This document shows positions 7,206 through 16,888 of a stretch of DNA of 64,000 bases, piece by piece (positions within the stretch are counted from its first letter, which is position 1; each line of letters begins with the position of its first letter). This DNA comes from Candidatus Woesearchaeota archaeon B3_Woes (lineage in GTDB: Archaea; Nanobdellota; Nanobdellia; Woesearchaeales; B3-WOES). The stretch lies in contig NJBG01000001.1 of the NCBI GenBank assembly GCA_005222965.1, positions 613,533 through 677,532 of the forward strand, read 5' to 3'. The notes under the pieces are model-generated. The model was not told where the DNA came from. It saw only the letters and a program-made list of their open reading frames with translations, and did not search any database. A program made the position numbers and the translations under genes.

Positions 7206-10017
7206 GAGACTCTTCTTCCATCTGTTTAGCTGTTGAAGATTTCAAACTATCTTTAAGCTCTTCATACTTTTTTTCAATATTTTTTGTTACAGAAGGACCA
7301 ATTTCTTTTAAAGCATTCTCAAAATTTGCCATTGTAACTTCCTTTGAATTCATATCTTTTCTCAAAGCATTTATTGCTGCCTCTCTACATAAAGCTTCTA
7401 TATCAGAACCAGTATAACCCTCTGTTCTCTCAACTAACTTTTTAATATCAACACCTTCTAAAGGCATCCCTTTTGTATGAACCTTAAATATTTCTTCTCT
7501 TGTTTTTTTATCAGGTATTGGAATTAATATCAATCTATCAAATCTTCCTGGCCTTAACAAAGCAGAATCAATTATATCTGGCCGGTTTGTAGCAGCTAAA
7601 ACAACAACATCATTTAATGTTTCCAATCCATCTAACTCAGTTAAAATCTGATTTACAACAGATTCAATTACATGACTCCCTTGATTAACCCCCCTTCTTG
7701 GTGCTAATGCATCAATTTCATCAAAGAAAATAATTGTAGGGGCGGTTTGCCTGGCCTTTTTGAAAATCTCTCTAACAGCTTTTTCTGATTCACCAACCCA
7801 CTTTGACAATAATTCAGGACCCTTAACAAGTATAAAATTAGCTTTACTCTCTGTTGCAACAGCTTTAGCTAGTAAAGTTTTACCAGTTCCAGGAGCACCA
7901 TAAAGCAAAATACCTCTTGGAGGAGTTATTCCCATCTTTTTGAAATCTTTTGGATTTTTAAGAGGCCATTCAACAGCTTCTTCTAAACTCTCTTTTGCTT
8001 TATCCAATCCACCAATATCCTCCCATTTTACATTTGGTTTTTCTATTAATACCTCCCTCAATGCAGAAGGTCTAACCATCTTTAATGCTTCCCTAAACTC
8101 TTTTTGAGTTACTACTAATTTTTCCAAAACATCTTTCGAAAGCGATTGATTATCTTTTAATTTTAAATCAGGAAGAACCTTTCTTAAAACAACCATAGCA
8201 GATTCTTTTGCCAATGCTTCTAAATCAGCACCAACAAAACCATATGTTATATCAGCCATATTTTCTAAATCTCTTGGAATTCCATTCTGCCTTATAGATT
8301 GATAAAATTCTTTATTTACTACTTTCAATTCTATTAAATCAGTAATAATTAATTGTACTTCTTCTGATACTTTCCATTTCTTTAGTTCAATAAATATATT
8401 TCTTTCATCTTTTTCTTTTTCACTCCATATCTCTTTAATATGTTCGATAGATTTTATAGAATCAATACTATCATTAAGGAGACTTTTTTTCTTTTCTAAC
8501 AATTTCTTAGTTTCATCTATTTTCTTAATACTTCTTTCTAATTTAACCAACTCTTTCTCTAAGTCTTTTTGTTCATTATTCTTAGAATCAATTTTTTTAT
8601 TAACTTGACTTATCAAATTTAAAGTCTGTCCAACAAGAGATGCATCTCTCCCTTTCTTCATCTCCTCTAACTCTTTTAATTTAGTTTGAAGTTTTTTTAT
8701 ATCAGATTTAGTATCTAAAATTCTATTTTTATTCAACTCAACCTCTTTATTTAATCCATCAAATCTTTCATCTATCTTTTTAATCAATCCTTTTGCAGCA
8801 ATATCGCTGTAGAAAGATCCTTCCAAAGGCATGTTTCTTGTATGAATTTTTAATATATTCAAACGCCCTTTTTTATTAGGAACATTAATTGAAATTTCCC
8901 TATCAAACCTTCCAGGCCTTCTTAAAGCAGGATCTATTGAATTAGGAATATTTGTTGCAGCAATTACAACAACCTTGCCTCTTGATTTCAGACCATCCAT
9001 TAAAGCAAGCAACTGAGCAACAACCCTTCTCTCAACCTCTCCTTTGCTTTCCTCTCTTTTAGGAGCCAATGAATCAATCTCATCAATAAATATTATAGAA
9101 GGCGCATTCTTTTCAGCCTCTTCAAAGAATTTACGTAAATTCTGTTCAGATTCTCCATAAAACTTTGACATAATCTCGGGACCATTTATAACAGCAAAAT
9201 GAGTATCAGATTCGTTTGCAACAGCTTTAGCTAGCAAAGTCTTACCAGTCCCAGGAGGACCATGCAATAAAACCCCTTTTGGAGGTTCAATCCCCAATTT
9301 ATCAAATATCTCAGGATATTTTAATGGCAACTCTACCATCTCTCTTATTTTTTTAATCTCATTATTTAATCCACCAATATCTTCATAATTAACATCCGAA
9401 ACAATTTCTTCTTTGACTTCTACAGCTTCAGGATTAAGAACTATTTCAGTAGATTCAGTTATTATAACAGCATCTTTGGGATTAGTATCAACAACAACAA
9501 ATTTTAGGTCACCAAAACCAAAACCAACATTAAAGCTATCTTCAAGAAAGCCCTTAAACACATCATCAAAAAAAGGATTATCTGGATTATCAGCCATTGC
9601 AGTACGTCTCCTTTTTGTACCACCCATAGATATAATATCTCCTTTAATAACGGCTCTACCGAGTAATCCTTGTTTAAAAGAATTAGAAGATGCCTTTACA
9701 ATAACCCCTTTTCTAGACGGCGCTATTGTAATTTTCTTTGCTTCTTTTATTTCAGCCTTTTTTATCCCAACCAATTCACCAATACCTGTCTTGGCGTTTT
9801 TTCTTATAATTCCATCCATCCGTATTATATTAAGACCAATATCTCCTGGATAAGCTCTATCAGCAACAGCAACAGTCTTTCTATCACCATTTATTTCAAT
9901 AATATCACCTGGCTTTATTCCAGTCTCTTTCATAAAATTAGAATCAATTCTGACTATACCTTTCTCTACATCATCTGCTACAGCTTCTACAACTTTTAAT
10001 TTTATTTCTTTGCTCAT
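7189..10017 (-). CDS. cdc48: CDC48/p97-type AAA ATPase with coiled-coil insertion in D1
   Basis: CDC48 (VAT in archaea) is a hexameric unfoldase that prepares proteins for degradation or remodelling. The domains are an N-terminal double-psi barrel region (1-200) and D1 with Walker A GPPGTGKT (253-260) and Walker B IIFIDEID (308-315). D2 has GAPGTGKT (707-714) and IIFFDEID (762-769). RRPGRFD and LRPGRFD arginine-finger regions are present in both rings. The usual length is about 730-760 residues; this protein has 942. The extra stretch is about 185 residues (roughly 400-585), rich in K, E and L, placed after HTRNMPL and before the D1 helical segment [10 protein letters not shown]. It is predicted to be an antiparallel coiled coil. 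The gene is monocistronic with its start at 10017. Confidence 0.95.
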   Translation of the reverse strand: MSKEIKLKVVEAVADDVEKGIVRIDSNFMKETGIKPGDIIEINGDRKTVAVADRAYPGDIGLNIIRMDGIIRKNAKTGIGELVGIKKAEIKEAKKITIAPSRKGVIVKASSNSFKQGLLGRAVIKGDIISMGGTKRRRTAMADNPDNPFFDDVFKGFLEDSFNVGFGFGDLKFVVVDTNPKDAVIITESTEIVLNPEAVEVKEEIVSDVNYEDIGGLNNEIKKIREMVELPLKYPEIFDKLGIEPPKGVLLHGPPGTGKTLLAKAVANESDTHFAVINGPEIMSKFYGESEQNLRKFFEEAEKNAPSIIFIDEIDSLAPKREESKGEVERRVVAQLLALMDGLKSRGKVVVIAATNIPNSIDPALRRPGRFDREISINVPNKKGRLNILKIHTRNMPLEGSFYSDIAAKGLIKKIDERFDGLNKEVELNKNRILDTKSDIKKLQTKLKELEEMKKGRDASLVGQTLNLISQVNKKIDSKNNEQKDLEKELVKLERSIKKIDETKKLLEKKKSLLNDSIDSIKSIEHIKEIWSEKEKDERNIFIELKKWKVSEEVQLIITDLIELKVVNKEFYQSIRQNGIPRDLENMADITYGFVGADLEALAKESAMVVLRKVLPDLKLKDNQSLSKDVLEKLVVTQKEFREALKMVRPSALREVLIEKPNVKWEDIGGLDKAKESLEEAVEWPLKNPKDFKKMGITPPRGILLYGAPGTGKTLLAKAVATESKANFILVKGPELLSKWVGESEKAVREIFKKARQTAPTIIFFDEIDALAPRRGVNQGSHVIESVVNQILTELDGLETLNDVVVLAATNRPDIIDSALLRPGRFDRLILIPIPDKKTREEIFKVHTKGMPLEGVDIKKLVERTEGYTGSDIEALCREAAINALRKDMNSKEVTMANFENALKEIGPSVTKNIEKKYEELKDSLKSSTAKQMEEESPSYFG

Positions 10018-10069
10018 AAAAGCCCCATCTATTAACCTAATAGAATAATATTAAATAAAACTTTCGTTT

Positions 10070-10474
10070 TTATTTTGTTGTCTTAACTTTAGGCATGTTC
10101 AGGGTTGGTGGTAATCCAACCTCTCTACCGACAATTAATGCTTCTACATTACATTTTGTAAGCAAACTGTTCATTACCTGAGACAAAACATCATCTGGAA
10201 GTTTCTTATCTTTTTTCCATTGATTAAGAATTTCTTCTAATTTCTTTTGTTGGTCAACAATTATTGTCTCTCCTTCAATCATTATAGATCCTATATTTGG
10301 ATTATAATCAGCATTAAATTTAAATTCAATTCTTACAGATTCCTGACCAGATAATTTAAAATCATGTTTTTTAACATCAGTCACAACGATATTGTTATTT
10401 ATATTAATCTTTCCACTTATTGCAGCTTTTCTTTCAGCATTTATTTTTGTAAAGTTTATTCCTAAAACAGGCAT
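10070..10474 (-). CDS. Conserved archaeal hypothetical protein
   Basis: This is a 134-residue soluble protein that I cannot assign to a named family. It begins MPVLGINFTKINAERK and is mostly predicted beta strand up to about residue 80 (VVTDVKKHDFKLSGQESVRIEFKF read in two pieces). A helix with QQKKLEEILNQWKK follows, and the C-terminus is IVGREVGLPPTLNMPK. The ATG at 10474 is preferred over one 12 nt upstream because a GGTGAT ribosome site sits 5 nt before it. It lies 52 nt upstream of cdc48 on the same strand, so co-transcription is possible. Confidence 0.75.
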   Translation of the reverse strand: MPVLGINFTKINAERKAAISGKININNNIVVTDVKKHDFKLSGQESVRIEFKFNADYNPNIGSIMIEGETIIVDQQKKLEEILNQWKKDKKLPDDVLSQVMNSLLTKCNVEALIVGREVGLPPTLNMPKVKTTK

Positions 10475-10545
10475 TATTATCACCAAAATCAGAATTTCGT
10501 AGGGGTATTTAAAGTTTTTTATTATTCACTAGAATATCTTATATT

Positions 10546-11544
10546 CTATTTAACAATATTTATTGGTTTTTTACTAGAAAAAGATTTTATATTATCTATT
10601 GTTGTATCCAATATCCTCATTAAAGCCTCTCTGCTATTAAATGCATTATGTGGGGTAAACACAACATCCTCCATTCTAAATATCTTATGATTTCTTACAA
10701 TTGTTCTCCACTTATCGACATTCCCAGTCTCATGAAGCAATTGTTTTTCTTCTTTAATCAACTCTTCACCTTCAATAACATCTAAACCAGCGCCACCTAA
10801 TATTTTATTTTCTAAAGCAAATAATAAAGCATTTGTATCAATCAACCCCCCTCTGGATGTATTTATTAAAATAGCCCCTTTTTTCATCAACTTAATATTT
10901 TTTTTGTTTATCAAATGATGTGTATTTTTATTATATGGCACATGCAATGAAACAATATCAGATTTTTTCAACAATTCATTTAAACTAACATAATAAAAAC
11001 CAAGCTTCTTAGATAATTTTAAATCTTTATTCACATCATAAACCAGAACATTCATCTCAAAACCATTTGCAATCCTTATAACATGTATACCAATATGACC
11101 AGCACCAACAACCCCTATTGTTTTTCCTTTCAAATCAAAACCAGTCATACCTTCAATAGAAAAATCATCTTTCAATGTTCTAACATACAATTTATGTATG
11201 TACCTAGACAAAGCCAATATTAACCCAAAAGTATGCTCTGCTACAGTGTTTTCTCCATAAAATGGAACATTACATACTATTATCTTTCTTTTTTTACACT
11301 CTTTTACATCAACATGATCAAACCCAGTAGATCTTGTTGTAATTATCTTTAATTTAGGAAGTTTATTCAATATCTTTGAACCAATCTTAGAATAAATAAA
11401 AACAGAAATTGATTGACAATCTTCTATCTTGGATATATTTGAATTACCTAATGGTTCTTCAAAAAATTTTAAACTATGCTTACTTAATTTCCTCTTTAAA
11501 TACTTTTCTTCCCAGGGCTTTACCCCAAAAAACGCTATTTTCAT
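10546..11544 (-). CDS. D-isomer specific 2-hydroxyacid dehydrogenase
   Basis: This is an NAD-dependent reductase of 2-oxo acids to D-2-hydroxy acids; D-lactate dehydrogenase is a likely reading from the overall pattern. The Rossmann motif is GVVGAGHIGIHV (near residue 145). The substrate-binding Arg lies in INTSRGGLIDT, followed by GAGLDVIEGEEL, and the catalytic His in VVFTPHNAFNSREAL near residue 300. The N-terminal catalytic half has KIITTRSTGFDHVD. The length of 332 aa is standard. The neighbours give no pathway context. Confidence 0.9.
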   Translation of the reverse strand: MKIAFFGVKPWEEKYLKRKLSKHSLKFFEEPLGNSNISKIEDCQSISVFIYSKIGSKILNKLPKLKIITTRSTGFDHVDVKECKKRKIIVCNVPFYGENTVAEHTFGLILALSRYIHKLYVRTLKDDFSIEGMTGFDLKGKTIGVVGAGHIGIHVIRIANGFEMNVLVYDVNKDLKLSKKLGFYYVSLNELLKKSDIVSLHVPYNKNTHHLINKKNIKLMKKGAILINTSRGGLIDTNALLFALENKILGGAGLDVIEGEELIKEEKQLLHETGNVDKWRTIVRNHKIFRMEDVVFTPHNAFNSREALMRILDTTIDNIKSFSSKKPINIVK

Positions 11545-11587
11545 AAATATAATCTATAATTTGAATTATATAAGTTTTATGTTTATT

Positions 11588-12724
11588 CTATAATAATAAA
11601 TTAAACAAATAACCCAAGATAAAAATTTGAGGTATAGTTATAACAGGTAACCATAAAGCAGTCTTTTTCCCAATATTACTCCAAATTAATCCAATCTCTG
11701 TATAATCTGTAGCAACACCAGCCATTAAGAATGTAAAGCTATTTCCAAAAGCACCAGTCTGATTAAATATCTCAAAAGCCAAGAAAGAGCTTCCTTCTGA
11801 ACAAACTTCAATAATAGTTGCAAAAATTAGAGTTATAGCTAATCCTATTAATGTTGGTCCCATAAACTTCATAAAGAATTCATGAGGAACATATGTTCTT
11901 ACAAAAGCAGCTAATATCATTCCAATAAGAATCCACCAAACAACCATTTTAGCCAAAGCCCATGAACCTTTTAATACTCCTGTGATATCTTTTGATGAAA
12001 ATTTATGATTTTCGAACCTTTTTTTCATATCCTTTTTTATTGAAAATTTTCCATCTGTTTTTACACTATTAGGATTTTTTTCTATCTTACCTTTTCTATC
12101 TAATAACTGATAAACAAATCCAGTTATTATACCAATAACTATTGCAGACACAACCAAATATAATGCCTTTAAACCAAAAAATCCAAAAAGCAAGACTGTT
12201 ATTGGCAGATTAGCCCATGGTGAAGCTAATAAAAAAGCAATTACAGAAGCAGTAGAAGCCCCTTTTTTATATAATTGAATAGCAATAGCAAGTATTCCAT
12301 GACTACACGCGCTCATTAAAAACCCAAAACCAACAGCATAAAAAATAGACCTTTTCTTATGAGTAGCCAAAAACTTTGATATATATTCTCTTGGAATTAA
12401 ATGATCAATTATTCCACCAACAAACAACCCAAGAAGGATTGCCCACCAAATCAATTTAAAATAATCTATAAATGAATCATATAATTTACTTAACGCAGGA
12501 ATTAAATAACTTATTAAAATCAAAGCAATTGTTATTAACCCAACAACATAAAGCCTTTCTTTATACCAGGGCTTATGCCCACCTTTAATATCACAACTCA
12601 AACAACGTTTTATCTTGTTTTGCTTTTCATACTTTTCAATACAGCGATGACTACAAAAATAATGGCCATGTGCTTTAATATGGCCTTTCATCCCACAAAT
12701 TGGATCTGTTTTATCTGGTTTCAT
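11588..12724 (-). CDS. ArsP/UPF0718-type permease with N-terminal metal-binding (TRASH/YHS-like) domain
   Basis: This is a predicted inner-membrane exporter of the COG0701 permease family, whose best-known member exports organoarsenicals. Residues 1-40 hold a small Cys/His module (DPICGMKGHIKAHGHYFCSHRC) of the YHS/TRASH type, then CLSCDIKGG, suggesting metal sensing or loading. Eight or so hydrophobic segments follow. FGFLMSACSHGILA and EVCSEGSSFLAFEIF are the conserved half-repeat motifs with cysteines. I choose the ATG at 12724, 7 nt after the ArsR gene stops, over one 30 nt upstream within arsR. The operon with an ArsR repressor suggests metal- or metalloid-responsive expression. Confidence 0.85.
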   Translation of the reverse strand: MKPDKTDPICGMKGHIKAHGHYFCSHRCIEKYEKQNKIKRCLSCDIKGGHKPWYKERLYVVGLITIALILISYLIPALSKLYDSFIDYFKLIWWAILLGLFVGGIIDHLIPREYISKFLATHKKRSIFYAVGFGFLMSACSHGILAIAIQLYKKGASTASVIAFLLASPWANLPITVLLFGFFGLKALYLVVSAIVIGIITGFVYQLLDRKGKIEKNPNSVKTDGKFSIKKDMKKRFENHKFSSKDITGVLKGSWALAKMVVWWILIGMILAAFVRTYVPHEFFMKFMGPTLIGLAITLIFATIIEVCSEGSSFLAFEIFNQTGAFGNSFTFLMAGVATDYTEIGLIWSNIGKKTALWLPVITIPQIFILGYLFNLLL

Positions 12725-12731
12725 CTTATAT

Positions 12732-13016
12732 TTATTTGAAATGTTTAAAAGCATCCTTTAATATACACCAACAAAATTTATCTGATAAATGAAAATATTT
12801 TTCTCTCCCTTTTTTTTCATAAACGACAATTCCCAAAAGAGAAAGATGTTTTAATTGATGTGAAATAGCAGACAAAGTTAGTTTTTTATCCCCTACACTT
12901 TTATGAATCTCTCCTACTGTTTTATCTTTTTCCATCAAAATTCCTAATATCTTAAGTCTTGTCTCATCAGACAACGCTGAAAAAAAATCTACTACTTTTC
13001 TATTAATTTGTTGCAT
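12732..13016 (-). CDS. ArsR-family winged-helix regulator
   Basis: This is a predicted metal- or redox-responsive repressor of the permease operon. The 94-residue protein has the ArsR fold: ALSDETRLKILGILME, then TLSAISHQLKHLSLLG as recognition helix, and the wing KKGREKYFHLS. The C-terminal FCWCILKD supplies two cysteines that could serve as ligands. It directly precedes the permease gene (7-nt gap). The start at 13016 (MQQINRKVVDFFSAL) is normal for the family. The divergent interval to the PduL-like gene is 85 nt and holds a short dyad (TTGA and TCAA, around 13026-13041). Confidence 0.9.
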   Translation of the reverse strand: MQQINRKVVDFFSALSDETRLKILGILMEKDKTVGEIHKSVGDKKLTLSAISHQLKHLSLLGIVVYEKKGREKYFHLSDKFCWCILKDAFKHFK

Positions 13017-13101
13017 ATTATAATTGAATACATGCTCAACTATTTAAATGTTCCTGTTTTATATAGAAAGGCTTATAAAATTCTAAAACATTAAAAATAA
13101 A

Positions 13102-13680
13102 ATGACTAAAAAATATATAATACCAATAGAGATATCAAGCAAACATATCCATCTTTCTCAAAAACATTTAAACAAACTATTTGGAAAAGGATACGAACTA
13201 ACAGAATTAAGATATCTTAGTCAGCCAGGAGAATTTGTTGCAAAAGAAACAGTAGAACTAATAAATGAGAAAAACAAAATAATCCTAAAAATTGTTGGTC
13301 CTGTGAGGAAAAAGACACAAGTTGAACTATCTTTTACAGATATGATCAAACTTGGATTAAGAGATTTACAACTAAGACACTCAGGAGATATTATAAAATC
13401 TCCAGAATTAAAAATTAAAGGACTAAAAGAAACAATTAAAATAAAAGAAGGAGTAATGATTGCAAGAAGACATTTGCATTGTACTCCAGAAGACGCAAAA
13501 GAATTAGGCATTAAAGATAAAGAAGAAGTTAGTATTTCTATAAAAGGAGAAAGACCAGCCATATTCAAAGATATAAGTGTAAGGGTTTCTCCTAAATATA
13601 AATTAGCAGTTCACCTAGATAGAGATGAAGGAAACGCGGTTTGGATAGATTCAGTAGGAGAAGGAAGATTAGTGAAATAA
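13102..13680 (+). CDS. PduL-like phosphate acyltransferase
   Basis: PduL-type enzymes transfer an acyl group between CoA and phosphate, and can serve as an acetyl-CoA to acetyl-phosphate phosphotransacylase. Both zinc-binding barrel motifs are present: EISSKHIHLSQKHLNKLFG with LSQPGEFVAKETV, and MIARRHLHCTPEDAKELG with HLDRDEGNAVW near the C-terminus. The 192-residue length is a single minimal enzyme, without an encapsulation peptide. It has its own promoter divergent from the ArsR gene. No acetate kinase lies nearby, so the route to ATP, if any, is encoded elsewhere or absent. Confidence 0.88.
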   Translation: MTKKYIIPIEISSKHIHLSQKHLNKLFGKGYELTELRYLSQPGEFVAKETVELINEKNKIILKIVGPVRKKTQVELSFTDMIKLGLRDLQLRHSGDIIKSPELKIKGLKETIKIKEGVMIARRHLHCTPEDAKELGIKDKEEVSISIKGERPAIFKDISVRVSPKYKLAVHLDRDEGNAVWIDSVGEGRLVK

Positions 13681-13740
13681 AACATACACTAATATGACTA
13701 CAGAATAGATATCTATGATGGGAGAAAAAGGGTCAGAGTA

Positions 13741-14004
13741 ATGCTTGATGCTAATGAGGATGGAATTCTAGGGCATCATAAAAACGATAGATATTTTGTC
13801 TATGTACCAGAAGGAAGAGGACTTAGAACATATGCTGAGGAGTTTGTGATTGATGAATATAGTAAGAAATTTGAAAAATCAGATAAAAAAAATCCTATTG
13901 CAACAAGAGCCATCGAAGCTGGAAAAAAACAATTAGCAGAAGGAACACAACTCTTTCAATCAGTAGTAGAAAAGCTGAGTGTGGATTTAGAAGGAAGATT
14001 ATAA
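13741..14004 (+). CDS. Small hypothetical protein; true start uncertain
   Basis: This 87-residue protein of unknown function has a beta-rich N-terminus (DGILGHHKNDRYFVYVPEGR) and a helical C-terminus. The same frame continues open upstream to a stop at 13690-13692. It would add YDYRIDIYDGRKRVRV, which reads like genuine protein and contains no ATG, GTG or TTG. The real gene may therefore start at a non-standard codon such as ATA at 13705, or an ancestral start may have been lost by mutation or frameshift. The frame is the same as that of the PduL-like gene 60 nt upstream. Confidence 0.6.
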   Translation: MLDANEDGILGHHKNDRYFVYVPEGRGLRTYAEEFVIDEYSKKFEKSDKKNPIATRAIEAGKKQLAEGTQLFQSVVEKLSVDLEGRL

Positions 14005-14081
14005 TAATTTCTTTTTTTAATTATTTTTATATAAACTAAATTACAGAAAGGTTTAAAAAAAGCTTAGATTATTCTTTATGT

Positions 14082-15242
14082 ATGATTAAAAATAAATTTG
14101 ATAGTATTGTCATACATTATGATGAAATAGGATTAAAAGGAAAAAATAGAGGCCATTTTGAAAGACTTCTAATTAATAATATTAAGAAAAAAACAGGAAA
14201 ACTTGTAAAATCAATCAAAAGAGAAGTTGGACAAATCACTTTAACAATTGATGGGGAAAATTATTCAAAACTAAAAGATATTCTTTCAAAAATTCCAGGT
14301 ATTGCTTATTTTTCTTTTGCAAAAAAAGCAAGTTTAGATTTTAAAAAACTAAAAAAAGAAGTTATTGATTTCCTGAAAGAAACAACTTTCTCAACATTTA
14401 AGGTAGACACACACCGCCACGATAAACAATACAAACTAAACTCTATGAAAATAAACGAATTACTAGGAGAAGCAATAATAAATGCTTATAATAAAAAAGT
14501 AAAACTAACAAATCCAGATTTAATATTAAAAATAGAAATTTCACATAAAACAACATATATTTCTTATGAATCTATTGAAGGGGTTGGTGGACTTCCAACA
14601 AATCCAAATCAAAAAGTTGTTGCATTATTATCAGGAGGGTTTGATAGCCCAGTTGCATCATATCTTATGATGAAAAGGGGTTGCCAAGTAATCTTAGTTC
14701 ATTTTCAAAACAAAAACCAAGCAACTTCTGCAGTTGAAAATAAAATAATTGAATTATCCAAACAACTATCCAAATTTCAAACAAAAACACTACTTTACAT
14801 AATTCCTTTTGAAAAACTTCAAAAAGAAATTATTAAAAAAACAAAAGCAGAAACAAGAATGGTCATTTATAGAAGATTTATGTTAAGGATAGCATCTAAA
14901 ATAGCAGAAGCAAACAAAGCCAAATTTTTAGTTGTTGGAGATAGCTTATCACAAGTAGCTTCACAAACAATAGAAAACCTAAATGCAACATATCATGCAT
15001 CAAATAAAAACATATTTTCACCATTAATTGGACTGAATAAAAGGGAGATAATAGATATCGCCAAGAAAATTGAAACATATAATATCTCAGCACAACCCTA
15101 TCCAGATTGCTGCACTTATTTCCTACCAAAACACCCTATACTTAAATCAGATATAAACACTTTAAAAAAAATCGAATCCGGATTTGATATCAAAACATTA
15201 GTAGAGAATGCTATTAAGAATGAAGAAATAAAAAAATTCTGA
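14082..15242 (+). CDS. thiI: tRNA 4-thiouridine synthase ThiI (archaeal form)
   Basis: ThiI adenylates and thiolates U8 of tRNA, giving s4U. The N-terminal ferredoxin-like and THUMP regions span residues 1-170. The PP-loop is VVALLSGGFDSPVASYLM (about 180-197). No C-terminal rhodanese domain is present (386 aa), as is usual in archaea; cysteines in PYPDCCTYFLP may instead act in sulfur transfer. The start MIKNKFDSIVIHYDEIGLKGKN matches the family N-terminus. A TATA-like element lies at about 14050-14060. Sulfur could come from either of the two cysteine desulfurases encoded at 15686 and 22496. Confidence 0.93.
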   Translation: MIKNKFDSIVIHYDEIGLKGKNRGHFERLLINNIKKKTGKLVKSIKREVGQITLTIDGENYSKLKDILSKIPGIAYFSFAKKASLDFKKLKKEVIDFLKETTFSTFKVDTHRHDKQYKLNSMKINELLGEAIINAYNKKVKLTNPDLILKIEISHKTTYISYESIEGVGGLPTNPNQKVVALLSGGFDSPVASYLMMKRGCQVILVHFQNKNQATSAVENKIIELSKQLSKFQTKTLLYIIPFEKLQKEIIKKTKAETRMVIYRRFMLRIASKIAEANKAKFLVVGDSLSQVASQTIENLNATYHASNKNIFSPLIGLNKREIIDIAKKIETYNISAQPYPDCCTYFLPKHPILKSDINTLKKIESGFDIKTLVENAIKNEEIKKF

Positions 15243-15289
15243 ATTATTTCTTGGTTTTATGTTTAAATAAACCCCCCCCAATAATTATA

Positions 15290-15622
15290 TTATTTCTTTT
15301 TATGTTTGACTAACCAATTATGAGTCAACCAAAAAATTACTGAAAATATAAATACAGCCACTGCGAAATAAAATAATTTATAAAAACCCCAACTAAACAT
15401 TCCAGTACTTGCCATTCCACATACCATATTCCCTCCTCCTATTTTATTTTTAAATGAAGAATGGTCCATCATTCCACAACCATCTTTCATCATTTCTCCC
15501 ATATGCTGGTCATAAGAATTCCCAGTCTCTGTTGTTCCTTCAAACATCCCTTCTCCATGAGCTAAAACCAAACTTAAACTCAACAAAAGAAGAGCAACTA
15601 AACTAAATATTGTTTTTTTCAT
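15290..15622 (-). CDS. Secreted, Met/His/Cys-rich membrane-anchored protein
   Basis: This 110-residue protein has an N-terminal signal peptide (MKKTIFSLVALLLLSLSLVLA) and a mature part opening HGEGMFEG. A Met/His/Cys cluster follows (HMGEMMKDGCGMMDH) and then a C-terminal membrane segment (LFYFAVAVFIFSVIFWL). Methionine- and histidine-rich exported segments of this kind often bind copper or other soft metals; that function is inferred. The start at 15622 is fixed by GAGGTGG 5 nt upstream. It lies 63 nt downstream of the cysteine desulfurase gene in the same direction. Confidence 0.75.
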   Translation of the reverse strand: MKKTIFSLVALLLLSLSLVLAHGEGMFEGTTETGNSYDQHMGEMMKDGCGMMDHSSFKNKIGGGNMVCGMASTGMFSWGFYKLFYFAVAVFIFSVIFWLTHNWLVKHKKK

Positions 15623-15685
15623 ATTACCACCTCTTATTTTTCTTTGTTTAAATAACTTATAATTTCCTAAATGATACAACAAACA

Positions 15686-16888
15686 CTATAAATTTAATAT
15701 TTTTTTAACCTCATCTATGAATGTTCTAACTTCTTCTTCAGTATTGTATAAATATAAAGATGCTCTTACGCTCCCTTTCATATTATGTTTATTAAACCAA
15801 CTATGTACACAATGTGCTCCACTTCTTGTCATTATATTCTTTGATTTATCTAACATCCTTGAAATATGGTGCATATCCTTTCCTTTTATATTAAAAGAGA
15901 AGATTCCAGACCTTTTTTCAGCTTCTTTTGGTCCAATTAATTCTATCTTTTCATTATCTCCTAACTCTTCTGTAATCATTTTATTCAATTTTGTTTCATG
16001 CTCTGCTATTTTTTTTAATCCAATCTTTTTAAGATACCTACAAGCTTCTCCTAATCCAATTATTCCAGCATAATCCTGTAAACCTGCCTCAAATCTCATT
16101 GGGAGTTCTTCTTTTTTATAATCCTGATATGTTGAATCAGTTACTGTTTCCCCTCCAACAATAAACTGATCTAATTTTTCTAATAATTCTTTTTTCCCAT
16201 ACAAAACACCGGTTCCTGTAGGCCCAAGCATTTTGTGTCCTGAAAAAGCCATAAAATCAACATCGAGTTTTCTTACATCTAATTCTTTATGTGGCGCACT
16301 TTGTGCAGCATCCACTAACAATAAAGCATTATTCTGATGTGTTATTTGAGCAATCTCTTTTATAGGATTTTCAACACCATCTAAATTAGAAACATGAACA
16401 ACAGATACTAATTTAGTATTTGAAGTAAAACGATTTTTAAAGTTTTCAAGATTAAATGTATTATCTTCATTACTGTCTACTACTACAATTTTTATTCCCT
16501 TTTCCTGTAACTTTAACCAGGGAAGCAAATTTGAATTATGTTCTTTGTCACTAATAATTACTTCATCTCCTTGTTTTAATCCAAAAGAATTTGCTACTAA
16601 ATTCAACCCTTCTGTGGTGTTCCTTGTAAAAATTATTTCTGAATCATATTTAGCATTAATAAAATTCTTTACTTCATTCCGTGATTTAGCCACTTCTTCT
16701 TCAACTCTACTAGCCAGTTTATGAGAACTTCTTCCAGCACAACCAGGATATTCATTATAATACTCATTAATTTTAGATATCACTTGCTTTGGTTTTAGAG
16801 ACATACACGCACTATCAAAATAAATTATTGATTTAGACAAAACTGGAAAATCTTCTCTAATTTTTTCAACATCATATTTGAAAATCAT
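15686..16888 (-). CDS. sufS: SufS-type cysteine desulfurase (class V aminotransferase)
   Basis: This is a pyridoxal-phosphate enzyme that removes sulfur from cysteine for Fe-S clusters or tRNA thiolation. The PLP lysine is in DFMAFSGHKMLGPTG, preceded by LLVDAAQSAPH. The active-site cysteine is in TRSGAHCVHSW near residue 360, matching the SufS/CsdA group rather than the IscS group. It is 400 aa long. Its ATG overlaps the stop codon of the upstream DsbA-like gene (ATGA), implying coupled translation. No SufBCD genes are visible in the window. Confidence 0.9.
   Translation of the reverse strand: MIFKYDVEKIREDFPVLSKSIIYFDSACMSLKPKQVISKINEYYNEYPGCAGRSSHKLASRVEEEVAKSRNEVKNFINAKYDSEIIFTRNTTEGLNLVANSFGLKQGDEVIISDKEHNSNLLPWLKLQEKGIKIVVVDSNEDNTFNLENFKNRFTSNTKLVSVVHVSNLDGVENPIKEIAQITHQNNALLLVDAAQSAPHKELDVRKLDVDFMAFSGHKMLGPTGTGVLYGKKELLEKLDQFIVGGETVTDSTYQDYKKEELPMRFEAGLQDYAGIIGLGEACRYLKKIGLKKIAEHETKLNKMITEELGDNEKIELIGPKEAEKRSGIFSFNIKGKDMHHISRMLDKSKNIMTRSGAHCVHSWFNKHNMKGSVRASLYLYNTEEEVRTFIDEVKKILNL

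Noticed and set aside
9413-9999. Open frames antisense to the CDC48 gene
   Set aside because: They lie opposite a strongly conserved coding region, have no family motifs, and reflect codon bias of the real gene.
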